Assembly (NCBI GenBank): GCA_027886185.1
Contig: WOAB01000018.1
Location: 1,736,001-1,800,000 of the forward strand
From: Rheum nobile
Taxonomy: Eukaryota > Streptophyta > Magnoliopsida > Caryophyllales > Polygonaceae
DNA length: 64,000 bases
Direction: 5' to 3'
Shown here piece after piece: positions 1-10,866 of the stretch. Positions within the stretch are counted from its first letter, which is position 1. Every line of letters starts with the position of its first letter. A program made the position numbers and the translations under genes. The notes under the pieces were generated by a model, which saw nothing but the letters and a program-made list of their open reading frames with translations, was not told where the DNA came from and did not search any database.

Positions 1-393
1 GATGCTTCTCTTCAGGCTATTGAGTTTTGTTGCAGGGAAGTATTTCTCAAGAAAGACTCTCTTCATCTATGTCCATGTATCTATGCTTCCCGGAGCCAAA
101 TAATAGAACCAATCATTGGCCGCATACTTCAGAAAGAAAGGAAAGGCCCTCAGCTTGATTTGGTCCTCAGTGATGTTCCTCGGCTTCATGCTAAAGCAGA
201 CGGCATGGAATTCAGAAAGATGCTTGTTAGAGTCTTCACCATTCAGCCCATGGAAGTGGGGTAATAAATGAATTAACCCAGATTTTAGCTCAAAATTCAC
301 GCTATCCTCAAGGTTTGGGAACTGCACAACAAGTGGTTTCTGTTCGAAGTTTGGGGCAGTCAACTGCCTCAAAGTCGGTGTTGCTTCAGCCAT
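1..393 (-). pseudogene. gag start of Athila-like element, interrupted
   Basis: The reading frame starts at an ATG at 393 and matches the N-terminal part of plant retrotransposon gag proteins: a FELKSGLIHLLP-like stretch, HFHGLNGED, and the LRAFPFFLKYAANDW core typical of the retrotransposon gag domain. Gag forms the virus-like particle that packages element RNA in the cytoplasm. After about 108 codons there is an in-frame TAG at 67-69; the same frame then continues with MKRVFLEKYFP, the expected next part of the domain, to the window edge. So the stop is a point nonsense change in an otherwise continuous gag rather than a natural end. The protein is expected to be nonfunctional from this copy. 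Confidence 0.8.
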
Positions 394-504
394 TTCTATA
401 TCAAAATCACAAAGGGAAAAATCAGTAGCACGAGTGTGGACCGTAAGATAGGTCTACACAAAGGTTGACACACAATTAAACACAAAGAAAAATTAAAACT
501 TGCC

Positions 505-522
505 TCCCCGGCAACGGCGCCA
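505..522 (-). other. Primer binding site, tRNA-Asp type
   Basis: Read on the minus strand this is TGGCGCCGTTGCCGGGGA, the primer site used with tRNA-Asp in Athila/Calypso-type elements. It lies three bases inside the LTR end, the usual spacing. Confidence 0.85.
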
Positions 523-525
523 ATT

Positions 526-1910
526 TGATCGAGGCTAAAGTCGTATCGCCTAATCAAAATATTCCTAAACAAACCTAAACAAGTAGCAAAGGCAAGCAAG
601 TGTCGAATCCCACAGAGAGGAAGTAATCTTTCTAAGTGCACAAGTGTATGTCAAAAGTAACAAAGGGGGGTTTTGGTTGGTTTGATTCAAAGTAAATAAC
701 AAAGTAAAGTAAAACAAAGCAAATATGTAATCAATTTGGGAAAAGTACTTAGCCAGACAAATATCCACCATTCATGAGATTGGTTGATCCTAGATTCTCT
801 CTAATTTCTTCCTATGAATGTTCATATTCCTTTTCATAAGTTATAAACAAGACAAACAGACCCTGAGAATACTAACTATTAAATAACTATGAAAACCTCA
901 CGCGTCAATTCAATAGCAGCAATGAGTACAGGAATTTCGATAGATACATACAAGAGTAGCAAACAGTCATACTATTGCATGCAATTAATTCTCCCTACAA
1001 TAAACTAGTCTCAAACAGTTCTTAGAATATTGCAGTTGCTACACATGAATTAGGTAACTCAAACAGTAATTACCAAACCCTAGCAATAGACAATTACCAA
1101 TAACAACTAGTTGCGTTCAACAAGCGAAATCAATAATAATCAGTGGGATGAAGCACAAGAGAATCAATACATTCAAAGGGAAAGAAATAGAATTAGAATC
1201 TCACAACCGTATATCAATTGAAGGTTTCAATCGTCGGACTAAGCAAAAATGCTTAGTTCTTCATAGTTCAAAGGGAAAAACAATACTCAATGGAAACAAC
1301 GATGAATAATGTGATGATAAACAATGAATGGAAAACTATGTTAAATAACCTAACCCTACAACGAAAGGGAAAAGATAACGAAAGTAGTCTAAAAGGAAAT
1401 AATACTATAAGGTTCGAAATAATATAAAAATAAAAATCGGAAAAGTGAAAAATAACAAAACTCGGAAAATCCTCGCGGGTCGCCTGGCGTGTGCTTCCGC
1501 GGCCGCGGAAAGAAATCCACGGTCGCGGAAAATGGATCTGTGCTCTCGACTTTTGCAATGCTACAATTTTCCGCGGTCGCAGTGGAGAATCCGCGGTCGC
1601 GGAAATGTCTTCTTTCGGCTCTGCGTTGTCGACTTCGCCGCGGCCTCTTCCCTTCTTCGCCCTTGGTCGCGGCAGCTCGCGGATCATCTCTTCTTTGATC
1701 ATTTGTGTGGCTTTTCCTTCTATTCTTTTTGTCTCCTCATGTGGTCTACTCCTCGTCTTCTAGATGTCTTCAATTAGCTCATCCAAACCACCCTATCCAC
1801 ACTTCTTCTCTCCAACTCCATACTCCACAGTTGTGTTCTAAATCCCTACAAATGGCACCCTAAATACCGGTAACAACTCCTAGATAAATACTACAAAGTA
1901 GAGCTGATCA
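526..1910 (-). repeat. 5' LTR of Athila-like element
   Basis: This 1385-bp segment is bounded by TG...CA, next to a primer site on the inner side and a broken foreign reading frame on the outer side. It contains a cluster of GC-rich CCGCGGTCGCGG-like words between about 1478 and 1690. Short reading frames in this GC-rich part (1268-1777) are by-products of base composition. The ends resemble those of the solo LTR at 57761-59132 (shared CTACTTTGTAG near the start and ACGACTTTAGC near the end), so the two belong to related families. Confidence 0.85.
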
Positions 1911-1915
1911 AGTTC
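1911..1915. repeat. Target-site copy (AGTTC) beside Athila-like LTR
   Basis: These five bases abut the LTR end and are the expected right copy of the 5-bp target duplication. The left copy is outside the window, so the duplication cannot be confirmed here. Confidence 0.45.
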
Positions 1916-3837
1916 TCCAAAAATGCCCCATAAATTTAGTGTCCCTATCACTCACAATAGACCTAGGGATCCCATGCAAACGTACCACATTCTCAAAGAA
2001 CAACGCGGCGATGTCACTAACATTATGGGTGGTCGTACACGCGATAAAACGTGCCATTTTGGAAAACCTATCCACAACAACAAAGATGGAGTCCTTACCC
2101 CTACGAGATAGAGGCAAACCTGTAATGAAGTCCATGGACAAATCTTCCCAAGGGCCTAGTGGGATGGACAAGGGCGTGTAGAGACTGTATGGACTTGAAC
2201 TCACCTTAGCGCGTTGACATGTCATACAACTCTTACAATATTGCGTTACCTGGTTGGTCATGCGCGGCCAAAAGAAATGCTCGCAAAGGGCAGCCAATGT
2301 TTTTGCAACCCCAAAATGACCGCGTCCTTCATGCGCTTGCTGAATTAGAAGGTGCCTAATGGAAGAGCTAGGGATGCATAGGCGGCCGACCTTGTATAGG
2401 TAACCCTCATGTAAAAAGTAAGTTTCAAACTCGCGGTCTCTAAGGCAGTACTCCAAAATAGGCTTAAAGAAGGGATCAGTCAAGTATAAATCCTTAATTA
2501 AAGCAAATCCAAGAACCTTTGTTTGAAGATGAGTAAGGAGGATATACCTTCGAGAAAGGGCGTCGGCGACCACATTCTCAGTACCTTTCTTGTGCACAAC
2601 GACGTAGAGGAACGTCTCCATGAATTCCACCCATCGAGCATGGAGACGGCTTAGGTGGGCCTGGCTCTTCAAGTAGCTAATGGCCGCGTGGTCTGAGTGG
2701 ATTACGAATTCGCGTGGCCAGAGGTAGTGTTGCCAAGTCTTGAGCATACGGACTAGGGCGTAGAGCTCCTTATCGTATGTTGGATAGTTCAAGGTGGCCC
2801 CTGTGAGCTTCTCACTGAAGAACGCGATGGGCCTCTTATCCTGGTGCAAGACCCCGCCAATGCCCACATTTGACGCGTCATATTCAATCTCAAAGTGTTT
2901 GTTAAAGTCTGGGAGTTGTAGAAGGGGCACATTGCACAGGGCATCTTTCAACGCGATGAATGCATTCTCATGGTGTTCCATCCAATTTACCACGGCGCCT
3001 TTCCTTGTAAGCTCATGGAGAGGCACGGCGATGGAGCTGAAGTCGCAGACAAATCTTCGGTAAAATCCTGCCAAGCCAAGGAAGCTTTGTACCATGGTTG
3101 GAGTGGTAGGCGTGGGCCAATCCCGGATTGCCTTCACCTTGTCGTCATCCACGCGGAGACCATCTTTGGAGACCACGTAGCCCAAAAAGTTAGTCGTGTC
3201 TGAGGCAAAGCGACACTTGCCGAGGTTGGCATACAATTGCTCACGTCTCAAGCACTCTAACACAAGCCTAAGGTGCTCTACATGCTCATCTAGACTACGT
3301 GAATACACCAAAATGTCATCAAAGTAAACCACAACAAATTTGCCTAGAAATTCCCTCAAAACGTGGTTCATCAGCCTCATGAACGTGTTTGGTGCGTTAG
3401 TGAGACCAAAAGGCATGACAAGCCATTCATAAAGTCCATATTTCGTCTTGAACGCGGTCTTCCATTCATCACCCTCCTTCATTCGAATTTGGTGATAGTC
3501 GCTCTTCAAGTCAATTTTGGTGAAGTGGATCACGCCATGTAGCTCATCGAGCATGTCATCGAGACGCGGGATCGGGTGCTTGTACTTCACCGTAATCTGA
3601 TTGATGGTGCGGCAGTCGACACACATGCGCCATGATCCATCTTTCTTGGGCACGAGGATTATGGGGACAGCGCAAGGGCTTAGGGATTCCCTCACGTAGC
3701 CGCGATTTAGCAGTTCCTGCACCTGGCGCTGCAACTCCTTGGTTTCCTCAGGGCCGGCGCGATAGGTATCGCGGGTGGGCAGCGAGGCACCTAGCACCAA
3801 ATCAATTTGGTGCTCAATGCCTCATAATGGGGGAAGG
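1911..3837 (-). pseudogene. CRM-like pol: reverse transcriptase, RNase H, integrase (truncated)
   Basis: The open stretch begins after a TGA around 3820 and runs to the Athila-like insertion. In a 630-residue frame the reverse transcriptase carries the catalytic YFDDIL near residue 158. RNase H follows with DAS near 310, HSDH near 368 and ADALSRR near 413. Integrase then shows a HHCC zinc domain near 490-530 (GHFGVAK...CKSCMTCQRAK), the first catalytic Asp in SMDFITGLP and the second in SDRDTK. The frame stops right after GHFWRT because of the inserted LTR, so the third catalytic residue and the C-terminal tail are missing from this window. These enzymes would copy element RNA into DNA and integrate it; this copy cannot do so. 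Confidence 0.9.
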
Positions 3838-4091
3838 CCCTAGGGAAGCTCCTCTGGGAAGATGTCATCGAACTCGGCTAGCAACGCGCTGATGGTGCTT
3901 GGCTTTGGGTTGGATCGCGTCGGAGTTGACGCGGCCTTTGCTGCTTCTAAAGCCTTTTGTCGATCGCGATCGACATGATCCTGTAAAATCTCATATGAAG
4001 ACATGGGTAAGAGGGTGACGCGCTTTCCGTGGTAAGTAAACACGTAAGTGTTTAAATAGCCATCGTAAAGAACGTGCATGTCGAATTGTCA
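3838..4091 (-). pseudogene. CRM-like protease-to-RT linker between stop codons
   Basis: This short open segment begins after a TGA at 4089-4091 and ends at a TAG just below 3843. It contains HGYLNTYVF-like residues and YHGKRVTL, the C-terminal half of the protease region seen also in the CRM-like derivative at 55009-55200. All three pieces of pol and protease share one reading frame, so the breaks are single nonsense changes. The TGA at 4089 sits where the related copy has TGG (Trp), and the TGA near 3820 is where an Arg codon would be expected. Both fit C-to-T (or G-to-A) transitions. Confidence 0.8.
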
Positions 4092-5576
4092 TGGGTGCCC
4101 CAACAAAAGATGTGTGGCGTCTATTGCAATGACATCACAAAGGACTGAGTCTGAATATTGGCCAATGGAAAAAGAGATAAGACATTGTCGAGTTATAGTG
4201 TTACCAGAACTCGAAGAAATCCACTGTAGGCCATAGGGTTGTGGGTGAGGTGTGGTTGGCAGGTTGAAATGGTTGACCACCTTCTCATTGATTATATTAC
4301 AATAGTTGCCTCCATCGATGATGACACTCAAGGACGCCGTCTTGACCAAGCAACGCGTGTGGAAGAGGTTCTCGCGTTGGTCGACCAGTGTGGCTTCCTT
4401 GACAGTGAGGATACGGCGCGTGACAAGGCTGAGAGGTGTGCCATCATGGAGCGCGACGGCTTCACAAGTGTAGGCCTCCTCATTGTCATCCTCGAATCCT
4501 TCCTCGATGGTCTCAAGCGAGGCCTCCTCCTCCTCGTAAGATTCATAGCCTGCGGCAATGCTGGAGAAGAGGACCTTCTTGTTGTTTGGACAATCCCTCT
4601 TGTAGTGCCCTCGCCCACCACACTTAAAACATTCTAAGTCATGCACGCGCTCAGTTGCCGGTAAGGAGCCCTTTGGCGGTGTCGCACGCGCGGCATTGGG
4701 GGTTGGCGTCGCGGTCTTGCCATGTCGGCCTTGAGTTGACGCGCTGGTTCCTGTGGGTGGAGCGCGCACATTAGTAGTAGGGTATTGACTAGGGTTAGCA
4801 TCATACCTTCGTTGACCTTGATTTTGCCAAGATGATTGCCGGCGATGCGAGAGTTGGTTGTGTATTTGCATCGCGGTGTGAGTCAAGGTACTGAGATCCT
4901 TGATTGGCAAAATCTCCAGCTGGTCACGGATTGACACATTCAAGCCACTCAGAAACTTTGTCCGAAGGGTGGACGGAGCGACACTGATGCTTGCCTTGTA
5001 GTACATGTCCTCCAAGTGAGAGAAGAACTCCAGAGGCGTTTTGGTGCCTTGTCGCGCCATGGCAATCTCCATTCGCATCTGGTTTCTATAGTCCACGGGC
5101 ACGTACTTCTGTGTCATGACGTAGACAAGCTGGTGCCACTCCGTGATAGGGGCAAGGCGTCGACGAACACGGTCGTCAATGAACCTGTGCCACCAAACGC
5201 GTGCAGTGCCTCGGAAGTGTAGCATTGCCGCATCAACATGCTCGTCCGTGGATATGTGAAAATATCTCAAAGTATACTCTGTAGCCTGCACCCACTCAAG
5301 AAAAACAGTCGGATCATATTCACCAAAGAAATGCTCAATTTTTACTTTTACCTCGTGGTGGCTAAGCCGTGGTGTGGGTTGAGCAGGCTGGGGCGCATAA
5401 GCACGTTGTGCAGGGACTTGGGCGCGATGAAGTTGACGGCGAGCGCGGCCATCCTGGACATCGTCAGCAGCAAAGACCGTTGGTGGCGCATTGATGTCGT
5501 TGCGGAAGAACAGAGGCATCGTTGCGGCGTCGAAAGTCATACGGCATGTCCTCGTGGTGTTGGCCACGAGTGACAC
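4092..5576 (-). pseudogene. CRM-like gag core, zinc knuckle and protease
   Basis: The 495-residue frame contains a retrotransposon gag domain (about residues 75-230; motifs VKIEHFFGEYDP and ARVWWHRF), a CCHC zinc knuckle CFKCGGRGHYKRDC, an acidic linker and a retropepsin-like aspartic protease beginning VIIDGGNYCNIINEK. DGG in place of the usual DSG is normal for this group. Gag packages the RNA and the protease releases mature enzymes from the polyprotein. The upstream part of gag lies in another frame (5464-6540), so one frameshift separates them somewhere in the overlap. The downstream end is a nonsense codon at 4089-4091. Confidence 0.85.
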
Positions 5577-6540
5577 GCGTATTGTCGCCTTGGACGCAAT
5601 ACTGTGGGCCTACTTGCTGGAGTGGGGGCGGAATCCAATCCGCGGGCCTATCCTGGAGCTGAATGGGATCACCAAGGAGAGGATGGTAGGAGCCTGGGTT
5701 GATCATGCTTGCGTCCTCCATCTCCTCGTTGTCGAACTCATCATGGATAGTCGGCATCGTCGATCCATAGCCATCGAAGCCATAACGCGGTGTGCGCGTG
5801 CTTTGATGGCCAAGGTGGTCGTTGACGTCGAAGGGCACAGGAGTGCGATCATGGCGACGCTGACGCGGCTCATTGCTTGTGGCGCGAAAGGATCTACGCG
5901 GCTGGCCTGAATCGCGTTCATCGCGTTGTGCGCGGCCAGCAAGAGGCGTTGAAGCAGTCTCGCGGTGGTGTCTAGTTCCTTTGGCTGCATACGTGTCATG
6001 AAAGTCAAAGGGTTCAGAGTACTCACCCTGTGAATCATTGTCGCGGTCAGAGCCGTTGTCGTAGCCGACATGGGTTGCTCGCGGTGCATAGCGTTCGCGT
6101 TGCGACACGTATCCTTGGCGGCTTTCGATCACTGATTGTATCCTTTGAAGGTGTGGTTGCAAGTTGGAGGTTGAGGGCATCAACCTTTTGCCCTTGTCCA
6201 CGCGTGGTTGACTTGGCCCAGCTTCAGTGGGACGCGGCATGCCCACGGCATCCATAGGAATCAGTGTCGGTGTGGGAAGCACTGGCGCAGCGCGTTGCGT
6301 GGCTTGTAGTTGAGCAACTTGTCGCCTTAGCTCTTGTATCTCGCGTTGTTCGGCCGAGAGCTCCAATATGGGGTCTTGATTTGTTGGATCAAGAGGTGGA
6401 ACCAAAGAAGTGTTTGGAGGATTGTTGAGGTTGTCTCGGTTGCCATCACCACATGTCGGGGCCACCATGTTACCTATAACAATATGACCAGACATCAAAG
6501 TAAAACGAACAAGAGGCAAGAGAAACCAACAATCAAGCAA
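5464..6540 (-). pseudogene. CRM-like gag N-terminal region, frameshifted
   Basis: The likely start is one of the ATGs at 6495 or 6468, since residues before these look like leader sequence. The segment begins with a polar, Pro-rich region and then a heptad-like coiled-coil stretch EIQELRRQVAQLQATQ about 45 residues into the frame. A long Arg-, Asp- and Gln-rich low-complexity region follows. It lacks the conserved gag core, which continues in the other frame at 5576 and below. It is read as the N-terminus of the same polyprotein, separated from the core by a frameshift. Overlapping plus-strand frames here are shadows of the biased composition. Confidence 0.65.
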
Positions 6541-7285
6541 GTACTAAACAAGTTACAATTGTTCACGTAGGTAGGCAAGGATGGATGGCCGTGAGGGCGG
6601 CTAAGGCTAACACAAGTATGGTGTGAGAAGCAAGCACGAAAACCAAACAAGAGCAAGCAATCAAGTCCTAACCCTTATGCAAACAATCACAAACAAACAA
6701 GACTTACCTTCTAGGAGTCGACCTAGATGGTGGAGGGATAGAGGAATGAGCCTAAGCCGAGGTGGAAAGGGTTGCCTTATTTTGGCTATCCCTTTAAATA
6801 AAGTCGGGCCTTTTTTTTTTTTTTTTTAATTTCCGACTTTGACTTTTTTTTTTAAATTAAGGAATTATCCAAGAATCTTTGACTTTGTGATTTTTGAGAT
6901 CTTGGATTACCAAAAATAAAAAGAAGATCAGCTTAAGTAACAAGAAAATATCACACGATATCTTTTTGATTTGGAGAGAGAATAATCTTTTAGAAATTCG
7001 GCTAACAGCCTACAAGATAAGGCAAGTAAGATATGGAATTATCACGCAAGAAATCAGTGAATTAACTACCGAATCTCAAAGATTTTCGGGCTAACAAATC
7101 ACACCAAACTTGCAAGGGAAGAAAAATATTCGGCCAAGGGACTTGCCTTGAGAAACCGCATAGACTAGCAAGTTTGACAATGAGAAAAGAAAAAATTTCG
7201 TGAAAATGGAAGCGGAAGCAAGGGAATGGACATGAAAAATTTATGTGAACAATTAAAAATTGGAATAGCGACTTACAAGACCAAA
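6541..7285 (-). other. Leader (5' untranslated region) of CRM-like element
   Basis: No coding frame with recognisable content is present between the primer site and gag. The stretch is AT-rich and includes a long T tract near 6810-6830 and another at 6846-6855. It is best read as the untranslated leader between the 5' LTR and gag. Confidence 0.6.
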
Positions 7286-7298
7286 GGCTCTGATGCCA
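7286..7298 (-). other. Primer binding site, initiator-tRNA-Met type (variant)
   Basis: On the minus strand the sequence is TGGCATCAGAGCC, one base from the standard TGGTATCAGAGC complement of initiator tRNA-Met. It lies two bases inside the LTR. Confidence 0.8.
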
Positions 7299-7300
7299 TT

Positions 7301-8056
7301 TGATGCGTTCCTGCCTTTAAATGCCGGATCGAGGTCTTGGTGGTGAGTCGCTCATCTCGTATCCAAGTGTGGATTGATGGAACGCGATGTTTGTCACTTC
7401 ACGCGAGTAAGCGAGCGCGGTGACGATGGCGATGTGATGATGATGGAATGGGACTCGCGGCCTCAGGACTAGGCGCGATGGAGGGATAGGTGGCTCGATG
7501 GATCGAGCGGTGCCGTAGCGTCGGCGGCGGAGTGAAGGGGATGCGAAGATAGACTAGGGTTTTGACGTCCGATCAAAGGGAGGAGGCAAATGACACTCAA
7601 TACTCAAGCTTTGATTAAAAGTGAACGTAACCTAATACAGAAGGCTGAGATGGCCTTTTATAGGGGTAGCGGGACTCGGATGGGCCGAGTCTCGCCTAAT
7701 GGGCTAGCCCACGCGACATGCGTGGAACACACGCCCAAAAAGAATTAACTAAAAATAGTAACTACTAAAATGAGAGAAATGCCAAAACTAGAATGTCTAA
7801 AATAGCAAACAATCAAAGATCGCGGTCAATGATGGTGGTGAGGAGTTTGAGAGAGAACGCGGTCTCTGGGCTGGGCTCGAGGAGTCTGATAGAGAACACG
7901 ATCTCTGGCGTCCCTTGGCTAGCGACAACGCGCACGATCAATGATTGTGTGGCGTTGGCGATGGCCTTGGCACGCGATCTTGTTATGGGCCCCTGTGAGC
8001 GGATGCTCATGGCTTCCTCCTCCTCAGTTGCAGTCATGGTGGGCAGGGGCGCATCA
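7301..8056 (-). repeat. 5' LTR of CRM-like element
   Basis: The 756-bp LTR begins TGATGCG and ends CGCATCA, a perfect 7-base inverted terminal match. On the minus strand a TATA-like CTATAAAAGG lies near 7655, a plausible promoter for the element RNA. Immediately outside (8057-8061) is CTCCA, a candidate target-site copy whose partner is off the window. Confidence 0.8.
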
Positions 8057-8190
8057 CTCCACCCCCTTGTTCTGTCCCATCTCTCATTCCCTCCCCGGTC
8101 CAGACTGGTCATGTTGCCCCCTCCCCCGTTCCTTCCCCTGTACCGGCTCCAGCTCCAGCTCTTGGGCCCGTTCTACGACAGTCTTCTTGG

Positions 8191-8433
8191 ATGCCAGGAG
8201 GGCCGCGCATCCCTCTCCTCCTTCCCAGCTACACCACACATATCGCGAGGGCAATTTTTGACCTGACCCCTCCTCCCCCTCGTGCCTCCATCCTTCCTAG
8301 ACAGCGACGCATGAGAGCTAGAGGACAAGCCGCTCTAGAGGCTGCTCTAGAGGCTACGCCAGAGGAGGCTCCAAATGCTGTCTAGGCTCCCCGTATTTCG
8401 GGTCGTCAGATGCGCCAGCAGACTCAGGATTTG
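8191..8433 (+). other. Candidate upstream exon of the PMD gene
   Basis: An open frame with Pro-, Arg- and Ala-rich residues runs to a good donor site (TTG followed by GTACGT) at 8433/8434. One in-frame TAG at 8383-8385 interrupts it. A possible acceptor ahead of 8523 would join it in phase to the PMD exon. No domain is recognisable, so this is only a suggestion based on frame and splice signals. The GC- and CT-rich stretch 8057-8190 shows nothing else. Confidence 0.3.
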
Positions 8434-8516
8434 GTACGTATGTTGGACATTATCCCTTATTTGTCTTGTATATAAATTATTTTTGTTAATTTCGTAGCTA
8501 ATATTAATTATCGAAC

Positions 8517-10202
8517 ATGAAGACCAGTAAGGTCTTGAGGGTTCACTTCCATGTCGGCATGGTCACTGAGCTGGAGGAGTTCATCAGACCCGAGCCAGAC
8601 TCATGGTTTCGGCAAGCGGAGCGTAGTGGCCTCACACATCTACGTGTTCTTGGCACCGGGGCAGTTGATCGCGTTCTGGTCTCTGCTTTTGTGGAGAGAT
8701 GGCACCCTGAGATGTCATCGTTCAATTTCCCATGGGGTGAGATGACGATTACGCTACACGATGTTTATGAGTTACTTAGGGTGCCCATTGACGGGAGGAG
8801 TTGTACGGCACCAGACGTGAAGGATCCAAAGCTTAGACAGAGGATTGTATTGGAGATTTTTGGGTTTGAGGATAGTTCTCAGGTGGATAGGTGGTACTCT
8901 AGTGGCGGCATTCCTATCAAGAGGCTGCAGAACGATTTGGGGCACATGATAGGGAGCGAGCAGAGGGACGAGAGCGTCTTGGTCTCACTCTATCTGTTCC
9001 TGATGCTCGGCTCCACAGTGTTGGTCGACAAGTCTACCCGTCAAATCAAGCACAAGTGGTTGGCACTGTTGTTCGACCACGAGGCCACAGGCCGATATGC
9101 ATGGGGAGCAGGCATTCTGGCATTCCTCTACCGGAACTTAGGACAGGCGTCCAGACGAGAGGCGTATGGCATTGCCAGTTGTGGCATACTTTTAAGGGTA
9201 AGAAATAAAATTTAAATTTACGTTATAATTATTTATTTTCTAATCCTCTACTTCGTTCGATCTTGTTATATAGTCATGGATATGGGCATACTTTCCCCAT
9301 TTCCGTGGACATTATGTCACAGACCCAACTGCCATGGCCGACGATGTTGGTGCCATCAGAGATGGCCAGGAGGTCCCACACGGCAAGAATCCTGGCCGTT
9401 TGGTTTGTATGCGCCAGTTGCTGGACATCATTAGATATGAGGAGGTAATCTATTTCGTTATATCAATATTTTAATTTATAATATGTAATTCATGCTAAAT
9501 ATTTTATAATCTGGTTTGTTATATTATTTGTTACAGGTATAGTGGTTCCCGTTTGCTAAAGTATCATTCGACCGACCAGAATACGCTAATTCCCTGTTTA
9601 GAGGGATAATCCAGATCATGGATATACAGGAGTCGTATCTGCCGGACCGTTGCCTCCGTCAGTTTAGGCATGTACAGGGGATCCCGGTCTTACCTCCAGA
9701 GCCCAAAATAGTGACCCGCCAGAACGACCTCAGCCACTATAACGTCACATTCGAGGATCATCTATTGGGGGCATGGGATCAGGATCCGAGGCCTCCGATC
9801 CGGATTGAGGTTCCACCAGCCACGCGTTATTGGGACATGACAGATGACTATCTGGATTGGTTGGACGAGTATTCTCATGTGATGGTGGATCCCAGATCCA
9901 CCAGATTGGATCATCATGCGGGCCCTGTCCATCCCACACCATCGGTGGACACTCTTGCGGTATGTTTGATTCGTTTAATTCAATTAATGTCGATTATTAA
10001 TTTGTCATATATAAATTCTAATGGGTATTTACGAATACAGCGGAACCAGTTGGTTGCTGGTGAGTTTCGTGCTTATTTAGAGACGTCGACGGATAGGAAT
10101 GTTATCCCCGTTCAAAGGGTTCACGAGATGATGAGTCGGCTATTGCATATGCTGACTGATGAGACTCCCCCGATGGCCCCCCCTTCACCTCGTGCGTCAT
10201 AG
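8517..10202 (+). pseudogene. Plant mobile domain (PMD, MAIN-like) protein gene
   Basis: Four exons are inferred at 8517-9197, 9274-9444, 9537-9959 and 10041-10202, all with GT-AG borders that join in phase, giving about 478 codons. Exon 1 shows the PMD signature: VDRVLVSAFVERWHPE, then FPWGEMTITLHDVYELL and PIDGR. WGAGILAFLYRNL and SWIWAYFPHF follow later. The domain belongs to the MAIN/MAIL1 family, whose Arabidopsis members act in the nucleus in gene expression and transposon silencing; the same domain is also carried by transposons. Exon 3 has a TAG at 9540-9542 where family members have an aromatic-flanked Gln, consistent with CAG to TAG. The start at 8517 may be preceded by another exon. 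Confidence 0.75.
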
Positions 10203-10540
10203 ATTTTTCGAGATTCTATACACGAGCCCGGGGAGGGTAGTGGGAGTCAACCCGGTGGAGATTAGGGATGTTATTTTCATACTTTTTGTTATGTATATAT
10301 TGGACTTATGTATGTGTTTTTTGTTATGTATATACTTTTCATGGATTAGTCCCGAAATATGCCAAAAACCCGAGAAATGTGAAATGGGCCCAAAGAGGGC
10401 ATTTTTGCCGCAAAATAAGAGTTTTGGGCACTTATCATAATTCATCAAAATTGGTGGAGGGCTTTTTTCCGCAAAACAAGAGTTTCGGGCACCTATCATA
10501 ATTTATGAAAAGTGGTAGATAGCATTTTTGAGGCCCAATA
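10203..10540. repeat. 3' flank of PMD unit with short tandem duplication
   Basis: After the PMD stop comes AT-rich DNA with TTTTTTGTTATGTATATA repeated at about 10280 and 10320. A 61-bp tandem pair follows (about 10408-10530) with CCGCAAAA, AAGAGTTT and GGGCAC shared. No coding content is seen. Confidence 0.6.
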
Positions 10541-10730
10541 CCTATGCGCTTAAAGTAAGCGCACAGAGTTGTGCGCTTAGAATAAGCGCACAGAGTTGTG
10601 CGCTTAGAATAAGCGCACATATATTGGGCCTAAATTTGGGCCCAATACTGTGTAACGAGCGATTGTAACGTCTATAAATCAGACCGTTTATGCGCTTAGT
10701 GTAAGCACATAAACGGTCTTTTTTATAGAT
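10535..10730 (+). promoter_or_regulatory. Promoter module of B3 unit with palindromic sites
   Basis: Three palindromes with half-sites TGCGCTTA and TAAGCGCA occur at 10545-10563, 10571-10591 and 10598-10618; the last two are spaced 27 bp apart. Site II-like GGGCCTA and GGGCCC words follow at 10625-10644. A CTATAAATCA TATA-like box lies near 10670. A 39-bp palindrome (10681-10719) with arms AGACCGTTTATG and CATAAACGGTCT lies just after it. The arrangement resembles the regions upstream of the GRF and transposase units. Binding by any factor is inference. Confidence 0.6.
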
Positions 10731-10734
10731 ATCA

Positions 10735-10866
10735 TAGCCCATTTCATTCTCTTCCCCATCCAAACACAACACTCAACTCACATTCATCTTCTCGTTAACA
10801 TTATTCATCTTTCCTTGAATTAATTTTTTGAGTTTATAGGTTGTGATAGAATAATTCATATTTCAG
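10735..10866 (+). other. Leader of B3 unit, shared with GRF unit
   Basis: CATCCAAACACAACA, CAACTCAC, TTTATAG and ATAATTCATAT(T)(T)C occur in the same order here and in 13266-13475. An AG acceptor-like TTTCAG ends at 10866. The similarity shows that the two upstream regions derive from one ancestor. Confidence 0.65.

Larger units (their letters stand above)
1..1910 (-). mobile_element. Athila-like Ty3/gypsy LTR retrotransposon, 5' part only
   Basis: The element reads on the minus strand: 5' LTR (526-1910), primer binding site (505-522), leader, then the start of gag, which runs off the left edge of the window. The LTR starts TGATCAG and ends CGATCA as read on the minus strand, so both ends are TG...CA with near-inverted termini. 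The right border cuts the integrase frame of the neighbouring CRM-like element exactly between two codons of a conserved stretch, which shows that this element inserted into that one. Lineage assignment (Athila/Calypso group) rests on the tRNA-Asp-type primer site, the 1.4-kb LTR and the gag sequence. The other LTR and the second target-site copy lie outside the window. Confidence 0.85.
1911..8056 (-). mobile_element. CRM-like chromovirus (Ty3/gypsy), 3' end removed by insertion
   Basis: On the minus strand the order is 5' LTR (7301-8056), primer site (7286-7298), a leader of about 0.8 kb, gag, protease, reverse transcriptase, RNase H and integrase. The sequence stops abruptly at 1910 where the Athila-like element inserted; the rest of integrase and the 3' LTR must lie left of the window. 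The LTR termini TGATGCG...CGCATCA, the DGG-type protease and the reverse transcriptase sequence are those of the CRM/Reina side of the chromoviruses. CRM is favoured because CRM LTRs characteristically begin TGATG. The element is decayed, with at least three in-frame stops and one frameshift. Confidence 0.8.

Noticed and set aside
1268..1777. Overlapping GC-rich reading frames on both strands
   Set aside because: They lie within an LTR and reflect CCGCGG repeats; no protein family resemblance.
4092..4300. Protease with DGG in place of DSG read as a dead enzyme
   Set aside because: DGG is usual in the CRM/Reina group, and the related copy at 54830 has it too.
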